Source: Cristatella mucedo
Taxonomy: Eukaryota > Bryozoa > Phylactolaemata > Cristatellidae
DNA length: 64,000 nucleotides
Reading direction: 5' to 3'
Assembly: GCA_009760855.2 (NCBI GenBank)
Contig: WPIO01000023.1
Coordinates: 559,501-623,500, forward strand
Under the pieces are notes generated by a model, which saw only the letters and a list, made by a program, of their open reading frames with translations, was not told the origin of the DNA and did not search any database. Both the position numbers and the translations under genes were made by a program. Positions 12,630-25,300 of the stretch are shown here, one piece after another. Each line of letters opens with the position of its first letter. Positions within the stretch are counted from its first letter, which is position 1.

Positions 12630-13123
12630 AAATAAAGGTTTCTTTATACAATTATACAACATTCTAGCCTGCCCTAGCAGATCCCATGATTCTTGATTCT
12701 ACATTTTGCTGTACATTATTAGTAAGAAATGATCTCACTATATGTATATCAATGACATAGAGTACTCATCAGAGCTAATATAAATACATAAAAATATGTA
12801 CTGGCTAGACTCCCTGTAGATAGATACACGTAGCAGAATTGCATGATACTCTACATGTTAGCATCAACCTAACAAAGGGAAGCCGTCAATGTTCATCCCC
12901 TTGTGCAGAGCTGAGTGACACTTGTGGACTGGTCGGCCTGCCAGCCGTGGCGTCACATCAGGGCCCATCGACTTCGAGATATCCGCCAGCAGAAAGCCCA
13001 CAGCCGATCTCATATCGTCAGTGAGCAGTTGCACGTCCTAACTACTTTGTTTCTTACAAAATATACAAAAGAGATAATGGTGTCGTCGAGCATTTTCAGC
13101 CATCCATTTACAACAAGTCACTA

Positions 13124-13274
13124 TCAATCCATTAGCTGAGATACTGGCTCTGCCGGTTGAAGGTGTTGTAAGTCACTACTATCTTCCAGCTTGATCCTCT
13201 TGGGAGAAGATGCTGCAATTGCTAATGGACTTGATGGCGATGTACCAGCTGGAGTAGCAGTTAGAACCTTTGGA
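13124..13274 (-). CDS. HCFC1: HCF-1 exon 22 (terminal, nuclear signal and stop)
   Basis: Acceptor TTTCAG ends at 13275. It encodes residues 1256-1305, [20 protein letters not shown] then [12 protein letters not shown] and ends QLMD at TGA 13126-13124. SPKRIKLED is a good monopartite nuclear signal, as at the end of other HCF-1 proteins. Confidence 0.92.
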
Positions 13275-16200
13275 CTGAAAAAAGGAGGCATATCCATGTC
13301 GTTATACTGAATATAATGATTGCACACAGGACGGCTTGGGAGGACTAGATCAGCTGAAACCGACAACCATACATACATACCTACTATCTCCTGACGACAA
13401 TACCCGTTTAACAGGTGTCTTGTTCACAGCACTTGAAGCCGAGTCTTAAGAAGGAGAGAGAGCTACTTGTCAATACATGCTGAGCCACCGAACTTTACTG
13501 ACAAAAAATGTTCATACCTATAACTGTAACTTACCCTGCAGCCACCGAACTTGTGTTGCTGGACCATAGCCTTTCTCATTCTTTGCGGCTATTCTAAATA
13601 TAATTGCTGGCTTGGTTGTGCAGTCGACGTGTGCTGACGTCAAGTGTGCATTAGTGACAACACAGCTAGGTGTATGGCCACAAAATACACGCACAAATGC
13701 AAGCTGAGGAGTTGCATTGGGTCCAGCAGGTTTAGGCGCTGGTCCCGAGGCTGCTGCGGCAGAGCCATTGCTTCGGACCGCAAGATAAACAGCATATTCA
13801 AGAATTGTGCCGTTCGTGTTCTGAGGCGGCTCCCAGGATAAGTGTGCACCGTCGTTATTCTATTAAAAAACAAATCACGAGAAAGTCTTTGGCACAGCAC
13901 ACTCATAAGCTCATAAAAACCCTTGCAATGAAAAGCAAAAGAGTGGTCTTGTCTGCCTGTTGGTAAAGAGCAACAGGCGGTCACTGGGTTCTGCCACCAT
14001 CACATAATTCATTTTCGAAGACTAACCTTACTGATTTTGATAGCAGATGGTGCACCAGGGAAACCAGGCAGGCAGGTTTTGAATGCCGATGAATCACTCC
14101 AAGGACCTCGGCCACACGGATTGATGCCAGCAACTCGGAATTTGTATGCTGTCCCTGGTAGAAGCTCCTGCTTCTTGACTACAGGTCCGTTAGCCTCAGC
14201 CAGGCTAGCAACGTCCAGTAATTCCTACAACAGATTGGAGCTGGATTGTGATGACCACAAACACAGTTAGAATGCATACCAAGGCCTCAATATGTGATTC
14301 TATAAGTGTGGCACTGACGAAGCAAGCTTATGCAAGGTAACACTGATAGCAAATAAGTCGCCTTATTTTTACAGTATGACGTAGCCCGTGTTTAAGTAAC
14401 GGTCAGCAGAGTCAACGGCCTAATTTTTTATTATTTTTTTCTCCAGAGGCTACCCTACTGGTTTGCAGAAGGTAAAAAATTGGCGACATCAGGATTTGAG
14501 CCTACGACGTGGGTCGTGGAGTGCCAACATTTTAGCCTCAGGCTAAGACCACACTGGGTGTCAACATAGCAAAATATGTTCAACCTGTAAAACTAAAAGT
14601 GTCGCATACAATTATCTGAGGGTATAAGCACTCAACTCAAGCCATGACAAGATTGCCACAAAGAGTGCTAAGAATGGCTAGCCGTTGCCGACTTTTTTTG
14701 CAGTACAACTATCCACCCCCAATATCACCCGAAACGTTCCATTAAATGACAGGTAGAACTATACAGACAGACTAATGCCAATAGATTAAATGGTTGAGGG
14801 TCGACACCCAACACTCAGCTACTAATTGCTTTGAAACTCAACACAGCTACTGCTTCTGATACAAAATGTGCACATAACCTCAAGCATGCAATCACGTGCA
14901 CATACGCATATACCCACGGTTGCGGGCACATGCACGTGTCTGTGCATATAGGCACATTACCAGTTACCTTAATATCAGTCTGCAAATGGAAGGCAAAAAA
15001 AGACAGTCTTCCATAATAACCTCACTGCAGGTTCGACTTTCTACGAGCTTATTTAGATAACACGGCCGCCGGGACTAAGATTAATAGTGTCCCTAACATC
15101 AGAGGAGTTGTTCAGAATAGAAAACCTGTTCTCTTCTCAGGGTGGCATGGTCTTCTGTTGTTACCCTTGTTTACACATTGGTCCACGTCATTTTTATGTG
15201 TGTGCCTTGCACTTGCCTCACTACCAATTTCCTAACGCGACTAAGTGACATTTGCATGCACGGCTTGTTAATAGGTGTTGTATGCAGTATAGGAATATTC
15301 GTGAACTTACGAGAATTTACCAACATTGAAAAGTCCCAACTCATGACATAATGGATGTAAACGAAGCCAACCACAGTTAAGATTGTGGCATGCAAGCAAA
15401 CATAATAAAGAAACTAACTTACACTCGTGTCGCTCATTCCAAGCTGACTGCCCTGCTCAGATGGCAAATGATAGTGCATAACTAATGTGGTAGTCCCTTT
15501 TACGATGCCAACATCAAACCACTGGTTGTTAATCGACTCTTTCTTTACCAGCTGAACCGGAGTGAGTTGATCTTTGCTAGAGTTCTCCTGGCAGGCGAGA
15601 AGTGTATCAAATGTATCAGTGCCGGAATGCAACATGAGAATGAAATGCCACTTTGCAACAGTCTACATACCTTTGATTGCTCGTCCTTTACCAGTACGTC
15701 ACTACATGTTGTAGCTTCAAGTTTACCGGCAACTTTAGAGCTTGCTGCTGTCACGGCTGCACTAGCAAGCGTTGATAGAGGATCTAAAAAAAATACATGC
15801 AAGCCCCCGGTAATGCACCGCCTGTCATTTTAATTGTAAATAATTGCCTCTTCCTTACACGACCGCAGCAAAACAAATCAGAGACAGTATATGGCTGCCT
15901 GGAATGCACTGGAAGTTTAGTACACCATGGCTTATACAGCAGCCGTGCAAGTCAGACAGATGATCAGAGATTGCATTTCACTTCGGAGCAGTCGAGCTAC
16001 CTATATACATTACATAAACGAAGAAAAACGAAAGCTGAACTTTAAAGTTAGATCTCGACAATCAAACCCAATTTAACAATATATTATCCTTCTTACATAG
16101 TGCTGCCATAGAAGTTGACTAACTGGGAGGTCAAAATCCAAGACACTTGCTTATATGTGGCTCTATATTAAGAATTCAACGGTAAATGCAAGACGAGCTT

Positions 16201-16344
16201 GACCAATTTATAAAAAACTCTTTGGCTGGAAGCATATCTAAAACGATGGTATCAAGAACACATCAGGAGTTGATAAGACTAGATGCCTTTCTTCTCCGAC
16301 AGGAGACTATGATCCAAAAAGTGACACCTACTGAAGGCATTCAG

Positions 16345-16380
<36 letters not shown>

Positions 16381-19300
16381 GAACATTAAACTTTCAGTTC
16401 TGAATTGGTCAAGCTGTAAAATTAAAGGCTGAAAGACAAGATTGGTAGGGAGCTTAGGATATAAAACAAGCATAACTCTACAGCTTGGATGACAGGCACA
16501 CCCCAGCAGTGCAGTGGATTAAGAGAATTGACCAAAAGTGTATACAGCCGGTCACAGCCTCAGCTGCTGTTCATTATTGTACAGTCTTTTCCCATCGACT
16601 GACTTACTTTGACTAGTATTCATGTAATGATTCTATGCGCTAACTCAACTTCCAAAATCTGACATTTCCTCATTAATATATTCAAGTTATATTACGAATA
16701 AGATAGTTTTATTTTGTTAAACAATACAGGATGAACATTTTAATGGCTAAACTCTTTTCTATTTCATCACCCTCAAACGGAAGCTATGCCCAGCTATCCT
16801 GTTCGTCAATCTCATTCATATATTGGCTACAAATCAGAGCCCTGCTAAACAAGGGTACTGTCATTTGTTATTTTTGTCACAACACAGCCCAATCTGAAAA
16901 AAGATAGGTCATAATGTAGGCCAAATATCGAGTGACGTTGCACTGCTTTCATGATTTTTAATTAATAAATTATGAAATTAAGAAATGAATACAGTTAGCA
17001 TTACAAACAGGACCCATTTACAATTTTATACGAAGTAAAAAATCATACAACCATGAAGTGTGCTATTAGCAAGTGTCTATTGTGGTTTCGACTTATGGAA
17101 GTGGCCGGACTACCAAGCATGTATCTTACGTGTGACTAATCCACAAAAATCTACTTCGGCGAATTGAACGAAAGTGCACGATACATTAACGCTCTATGTC
17201 CGCTTGCTATTCGGAGAGTAAATCTGCAATAAGTAGTCAAACGCTGACAACACTGGAACGAAAGATATCAGCTTCCAAACACTGCCAGTCTGTGTTTCTT
17301 CAAAGACCACATCACACAACCATAAAGCCTCGGCTTACTCCCCTACTTCGGAAAAAGGAATGGTGGCAGCAACACATCGAGTGAGCAGTGCTGAAGTCTG
17401 AACAAGCTAAAGCGAAGCAAACATTTAATTTGCAAATGCAAATTCAAGAACACACTGCTGTCCCATCAAGCAACTAGCCAAATTGTGGCAAAAAGCTGGT
17501 AGTTCTCTTACCGTTGGCTAAGCATTCTGGCATACTAGATGTATCACATGTCTTCTCCGGTACCTCTTGCTTGACGATATCTAGAATATATGCATAAATA
17601 ATGAGAAATATACAAACATTAAGTAATTTCTCCAACTGAACATTTAGGTCCTGTATAATGGAGCTTTAGAGCAACCGTGTCTAGGTGGTACACATATAAG
17701 AATCTCAGCATAGCCGTTTGGTTGTAGCCTGGTAGACAAGGTTGGCAGGCAATTCTCAAAGAAATACAACTGGGATGCTACTGTAGTACTTATGTAACCT
17801 CGTCCACAGACGTCATATTTTTTAAAGCTTTAGTCAGTCTTGTGAACCTTTGATGGAGTTTAGACAACATGTTGTCCACTGCCTTGAAGATTAAGACATA
17901 ACCAAGATGTTCAATGTGCAATGAATAAGCTAGCTAGCTACACATGAATTGCTCGGCTGAAAGACAACACATTACTCTGGATGCGATGGCGTGTATTAGC
18001 ATCTATAATTTGGATCCATAATAATAGTAAGACATTTGTGTAACACCCTATGAGAACCAAATCTCTTTCTAGGCACTTTACATGAGGGAAAGAAAGCATA
18101 TCTATCCTACAGAACCCACCTGCTCCAGCAGCCACGAACGAGTCCTGTAACTTGCTGTCCACCTGATCGGCAGCCGATGCAGGGTCCAGTGAGATATTCT
18201 CTGGTTTAGCACAATCGATGGCTGGCATTGTTATAGCAGAGTTCAGCAAAGCAGAGTTAGACTCAGGCTGGATTTCCACAGGTTCATGCTTAACTGCTGG
18301 GCAGCTAGGAGCATTTTTAACCGGCTCAACACAATGATCTGACAGGGCTTCACCATCAGTCGACTGCTCACCACAAGTCGTTATTGCCGAGATGCTTGGA
18401 ATCTGAGTATCTGAATTGGCTACAAAAATCCACTAGCCATCGTTAGTTACAGAATTGAGAACGACAGACTTGGCATAAAACCCAACGATGCTATTCAAAC
18501 TTGCTAATGATCCTGGCATCTCCTTTCTGGTTCACCTTTAGTTATCTTACCACTATCAGCAGTGTTTATCTTCATGCTCACCTATTTTGCACAGCTTCAA
18601 ACTCATAGCTTTGGGTGAGAAGCCGGAGTCCTCCAGATTCCACAAAAAAGTGTGCCTGTACTGGTATCGCTGATGTTGTTACCCGGACTATTTATCATAC
18701 AGCAACAGAGCACACTGTTAGCTTTAAAGGCTTTTGCTGGACATGTGGAATGTGCTTTAGCAGAACAGACACTGCAAAGGTTAGTGGCCTCTATGCCTGG
18801 CCAGACGAGGAAGGCCATACAGAATCGTGATGGGACGACGTCACACTAAAAACATACATACCGCGTTTGTTTTAGGGCTGCCAGCGATTGTTGAGCATAA
18901 CATTTGTATGCATAGCAGCGGAGAAAACTCATTTTACCAAAAATAATTTAAAGCCACAGCAATGATGGCCATATTGCAAGGGTCGGCTGAGTATTTTACT
19001 AACCTGGGGTTATACTAATCGGTGCCCCAGAGTGCCTTCTTGAGTGTTTAAACATTCTGGCCAAAGCATGATACCTGTTTGCTGGTGCATGCATGCTATC
19101 CTTGGTTATTGCTTCTTTTACAGCAAGTTGCCAAGCACCTGGATAGCGATTTGGTTCTCTTGGGGCACAAAAAAACATTATTGTAATAATTATTATTGTG
19201 TAGATACTGAAATAAACCGGATGCCCATTGTATTTGCCATTTAAACCCCAGGAGTCAGCTTCAGCAACTGCTTATCTGAATGCATGACTTGCCGACCGAA

Positions 19301-22300
19301 ATTCGATCCTGGACGGAAGCAAATTTTCTTAAATGATAAAACCGATCGCCTACTCATAGGACACTTCAGGCATAGGCTGGTAGATTTCGCTCTTGTAATT
19401 CGTGAAGCTTCAGTGCAACCGTCATCGTGTGCTCGGAATTTAGCTGTCCTCTTTGACAATTACTTAACGTGTGAAAGCTTCATTAAGAATCCACTTAAAC
19501 AGCTAGCCATCAAGTTCAATCTGTCTAAGACTAGAGACTGTCTATTATGACAGCTGGCTACACATCTTACTAGCTCCCTGGTTATGTCAAGGTTGCAATA
19601 CTATAATTAAGGTTTGGCCAGGCTACTAAAAAATGTCATTAAGCCTCTTCAGCTGGTGATGAATATGGCTGCAAGCTTAGTAAAAAAAAATCCCTTGGGC
19701 TCAGCCATGTGTCTTGTTTGCTGAAGAAGCTTCGGTGGCTCACAGTCGTTCAAGAGATACATGGCAAAAATCCTTGCTCTGGTCACAAGGCTTGCCATAG
19801 CCAGGCTACTTCATGCATAGCTGAACCGTTGCACCAGCTTCAGCCTCCTGGTGCCACCAGGTCCCTATGAAAAATAAATTAGCTGTTCCATTCCTTCGCC
19901 TAAAGACAACTGGCGACAGACGCTTTTGCTTCCGAGGTCCTAGACTGTGGAGCTCAACTTCTACAATTTTTACACGACATCTCTCCTTCTGCTGAAAGTG
20001 ACACATACTTTCAAACCGTCTTTCAACTGCTACTCACTTCTTCGACTGCCCTTCTGACTCAGTTATGCTTTCACTTTCTTTTTACATGAGATGAATTCTG
20101 TTGGCTACCGTATGCCCACCAAAAGCTGCGGAGGTTTTGGGTGCGCAAAACAAAACTCTCCTGTGTAACGCCCACTTAGTGCTTGTGGTATTGCGGAATG
20201 ATTACAAAGATACATTATATAAGCAAGTCTGGATAGGCTTGAATTCCCTAACTCATGGGTCTTCTATTAAGTAATGTTTGACCGACTAGGTATACAGGAG
20301 ACTATGATAAGTGATTACTTACATAAGTGTTTGTCAACAAAAAGACACACAACCCCAAATTTAAGCCAGAACTGCAATAGCCAACAGTATGTCAGACTTG
20401 ATACACATAATCGATGATCATTCAAGCCACCATTAAAACAAGTGTTCAAACAGATGCTATGCAGCAAATCCCTTGCACGGATATCAGCTACCTAGGATCA
20501 AACCCCACGACTATTTTACTACTTTAAAGAGGCAACCAAGTTAAAAAATAATCGCAGTAAGAAAACCAGAAGCAAGGAGACATAATAAAGGCTACCTGAA
20601 GGGGCAGCTGCATCTGATGGCAGCTCCCTTGATGAGGCTGAGATAGCTGCTGCAGCTTGAACGTTGTTACTCTCAACAGCCACTGCCGGAGTTGCCGGCT
20701 GTGTAGTCACCAAGTGCATCCCAGCACTTGCTACTGCTGTTGTGCCAATACTGGGCACAATCGTAACTGAAGACATGGGTGCTAGCGACACAGGTGCTGG
20801 TCGGGCTATAAAATAAGAGATCTTATTTGATGCAACTGCATTGCGGACACGCACACTGGCGAAGCATCAGACACTTACTGCTAGGAGACGTCAATGTCAA
20901 TGTAGTGCCAGCTGACTGTACGGCACCTCCCATAGCGGCAACCGTGGCTGCTGAGGCATTGACGATGGAAACAGGTGCTTTGCCAGAAATGCCTTGGGGG
21001 TTAACTACGATTATCTGCTGGCCACCACTTCCGGTGGTTGACGCTGCAGTTGTGCTGGTAGTTAGCCCACGGGGCATGGTTGTCACAATGCGTGCTGGTG
21101 TCCCGCTCATCATGGTGCCAGCACCACCAGGCTTTGGGGCAGCAATAACTATAGTCTGCCGGCCACCAGGAGATGCCGTAACCGTGGCAATCCCAGGTTT
21201 GGCAACAGTTAGTGCACTTGAAGTAATAGTCCTTATCACAGTCGTAACTGGCTTCCCAATAGCCACCTAAACAATATAAACAAAGTAACAGTCATTCAGA
21301 ATGGAAAGATAAACACTAAGATGGCTCACATCACACCTACACATCTTTTTTTTTAATCTAGCTACGACCGATGATAAAAACCGAAGAACAAATGTAAGCT
21401 GCAAGTGACAGAATAGCAATAAGTGTTTGTCTTATGTGTAAAAACACAATGAGCATAACCATTATATTAATAAGCTGTCTTCGGCACCCAAAATGGCATA
21501 TGTTGCAGGCTATTGTTTTAATTTGTCGATTAACATATGCTGAAGTTCTGAGGAAACCTCTAATAATCTCTAATCAACCCTAATATATGTTTCCCCCAGG
21601 AGTAGTCGCCTGTGGAGAAGCTGTACGCAGTATGGCGGTAGCAATAGCCGGAAAGGCCAATCGAACCTGGCCACCAGCACCTGGTGCAGAAAGTATAGTA
21701 GTTCCAGCTATGAAGAGAAAATGTGTTGCTATATATAATTCCTTTATATAGAGCCCCAAGAGAACTTAATCACTTAGAGACTGCTTCACATATGCCACGG
21801 AGATCGAGCCCACGACCTCGGTTATCAAATGCATTCACCTTGACATGTCGGGGCGAGCACCCTAACAGCTGGGCCAAACCAGAGCGGCACTACAGGTAGT
21901 AATCAGATATGGTAAGCTTTCGAATCCTACAGTGGCTCGATGTAAAAAGCACATAACTCAAACGCCGTGGCTGTGAATATTCACTATTCTCATCAAGCAC
22001 AGTAAACAGAGCATACATGTAAGCTTCATGCAACCACACTCGCACAGGCAACCTAGCCTCTACGTGCCTGAGGCTGAACGCTGCTGACACCCAAAATAGT
22101 AGCAGGCGTCATTCCTGATGGGGTAGACGTAATCACAGCAGATGGCTTAGCAGTTCCACCTGCTTGAGTGGCGGTGACTAACTTGACGATCGTGGCACCC
22201 GGAGGCAGCTGCGTCTTATTCTAAAGATAGCAAATAATTACACACAAAGTTAAACAGATACAGTAAGGGCTATGCAGTACAATCTCTTAGTATGCCTCCT

Positions 22301-25300
22301 TCGGAAATTGGGTCCTGGGGTTGCATGCACACACGCATGCGCGCACACACAAGGATGCAATAAATCACGGGACGATAATAATAATTACATTTGTACAGCA
22401 CCTCAGTTAACGAAGTCTCTTTCTATACACTATATATGCAGTAAAGAAAGCATTTCAGTACGGTTAGTGCTAACGTTCATACCTTAACATGGGATGAGAC
22501 CACGGCCAAGTAAGTCAGGTGGCACGATAGCAAACCAAATTCAAGATAAAAACCCTCCTAGCATAATACAAACAGACACTCTGGATCACAATTATATGAC
22601 AGATTATTTTTGACTGGGTTAAGATGGCCTACATCAACACTGAATAGGTGTTTCAGTGAAAAGCCAGTCGAGTCTATACAGGTTTGCTCCATTCACCGAA
22701 AGAGTAAACAGTGAGCTACAACTGTAAATACCACAGGTTAGCCTTGCATATTGCAGCACCATCAGTTCTGAAATAGCAGAATGTTAGGCAATAGACCTTG
22801 GCCGATTCTGACCTCAGACATTCCAACCAACGCCTTCTATGATTAAAGTACATTCTGCAGCCACTTACACAAGTATTAGAGGTTAATTATATCTTGTGTG
22901 GTTTCCCTTGTATAGGACCCAAAAAAATTAACACGCTGAAACTAAAAACAAAAACATATACACACACTAAGGCACTTACCGACGTAACAGTCATTCCTTG
23001 GTTTGTCTTCACCAACGTCACGATTTGAGGCTGAGAAGTATTTCCACCAGTTCCACCAGCCTTGTGCACAGTTATTATCTGTTTTCCCCCAGGAGTAGTC
23101 GCCTGTGGGGAAGTTGTGCGCAGTATGGTGGTAGCACCAGCTGGAGAGGCCAATCGAACCTGGCCACCAGTACCTGATGCAGAAACTATAGTAGTTCCAG
23201 CTATGAAGAGAAAATAAGTTGCAATATATAATTAATATATATATAGGACCCTAAGAGAACTTTACCACTATTCAAGCGCTTCACATATGCCACAGGTCTA
23301 GAGCCCACGACCCTGGTCATCAACCACATTCACCTTGAACTTGTTGGGGGCAAGCACATTAACCACTGGCCCAAACCATTGCTGCAATGAAGAGAATCTG
23401 CTAATATGCCTAACTGCCACATTATCTCAAACAATAACTTACTTTGAATCGATCCCATCCGTACACCGGCATGGGTAACAACAGCAGGCTGTACAACTTT
23501 GATTGAAGGTGTGGTACTACTTGCAATCTTTTGAGCAGCCACAGCAGCATTTGCAAGTGCAGCAATACCTGTCATCTGGTTGCCCTAAAAGGATTAAAGT
23601 ACTTATTTCTGTAATTGCCTGAATTAAATTGGAATACCGATACCAATGAAATATGTTATGTATCGACAGGTCCCAGCTTCAGTGACCATCGGTAGATAAG
23701 CAGAAGGCAACAAGGCACATGCTAACCCCCATGCAAACACTGAATTCATAAGCTGAATGGTGTCATGACAATCCAGCTCAAACAGCAGCAAATAACTTGC
23801 AAGAAGAACAATACAGTATGTGAGCAGCTCTTTTGTTGTATAAATTGGCTGCAATACATTTTACAAGGTCTTGCAAGACAAATGAAATTTGTTTCCAAGA
23901 TGTACAATAAACCCTGCATGGAAGAGAGCCACATAGCACCACTACAGAAATATCTCTATGATCCAATCGAAAAAAGATCAAGACGTACCAAGCACGATCA
24001 ATTGTTTATAATAATAATAATTCACTTGATAAAGCGCCCTCAGAGAACTTTATTTCTCTATAGGCGCTTTACATTTGCTGAGTTTAACAGTTTGCTTCTC
24101 CTGCCAGTGAACAATTGAACCAGCCTAGAGTATCCGGAAGTACGGCGTTTCTATCGAGTAGGCAAGGTCTTTTTTCGGGCAACAAAGTTTGAGGATTATC
24201 TAAATAAACATGGCAACAAAGCAAAATACATAGATCATTTCTTAGCAGCAGCAGTTTCCACAGAAAAAAGCCCAATGGACAATCCCATCGTTCACTCGTT
24301 CTAGTGCAGATTTCTGTGAGCCTATTATCAGAATGTCAGCAAGTCAGCGATATCAAAAGCAACGTTACAAACAAGGTGTACACTCAAACACGAAAGTATT
24401 TGGATGGTTCATATTTCCTCGATTACCATCTTTTCATAAGCTCCCAACTGGATTGAAGTCGGGATGCTGGGTGCCCGAGTATGAATTGCCATGATAGCTC
24501 GGCAACTTGTGAATAATAAGCCAAAAACTAGCCGAACAATCTTTTAAACTCCTATAATAACGACTGTTTGCCCAGAATAGAGCCTCGAGAAACCACCCAT
24601 TCATCAGTTCATGCTGGAACTGTGAGGTACACAGAACTAATTGAGGATTACTTATTTTGCCGGGTATAATATCATTCAGTCCTGCCGAAGGTCGCCCAGC
24701 TGTCGACCTTCGTGAAGGATAATATCATGGCACCGTACTAGGCTGGACACTGGCCTAGTCAAACTGCCAATACTTTATCAATTCCGAAGGGTACTGTTTC
24801 GGACAACGTTACGAAGCTAGAGAAGACTGGCAGCCCTGAAAATTCTACAGGGTCAGGCCAACCCCTCCTACCATTAGGGGGGGGGGGGCCGTAAATCCGG
24901 TGACACTGCCAGATGGCGATAAGATGAGGCTGGTGTGCATTCTCGAGTTGCAATGACAAAACCGCTTCTGTCGGTAAAGAATATTGTAAGTCGTTACAAT
25001 GGGCTCAATCCATTGGACCGTTGACGATTGGTGTAGAGTTGTATAAAGAGACAAAAGCCAATCCACGCCCTTTACCAACTGCAAAAGAAGGCTTTACGTG
25101 CGACGGCGACCCAACGAAGCCTAACTGGCAATGCCCTGAAGGACAGCAGCATAAAGCATTCGCTGAGTTTTCGAGTCCCTTTCTCTTTTGCACACCGGAT
25201 CGTGTCGGACGTGTAAGCGTCCATAGTCAGATACTCGAGGAATGCTTACAACGCACCTGTTTATTACAGCATTTGGTGGGTCTTTTTCATTACTCTTTCG

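Larger units (their letters stand above)
6829..13123. other. Intergenic region between transaldolase and HCF-1
   Basis: Convergent 3' ends. It holds a (TA)n plus SINE-1 (8861-9000), a broken LINE-A (about 9420-11885) and a SINE-2 tail. Between 6830 and 8860 and between 11950 and 12620 I see no gene and no clear repeat. Four short near-repeats of a TTTTGTGAGCAGGC-type unit occur at about 8460-8530. Confidence 0.6.

Noticed and set aside
20827-21270. 147-codon + strand ORF
   Set aside because: It is the antisense shadow of HCF-1 exon 13, whose Ala/Gly/Thr-rich codons leave the opposite strand open.
22080-22135. Extending HCF-1 exon 12 to the duplicated exon at 21702
   Set aside because: The donor needed would change the phase, and the duplicated exon reaches a stop before any good donor. 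Direct joining to exon 13 keeps the whole frame.
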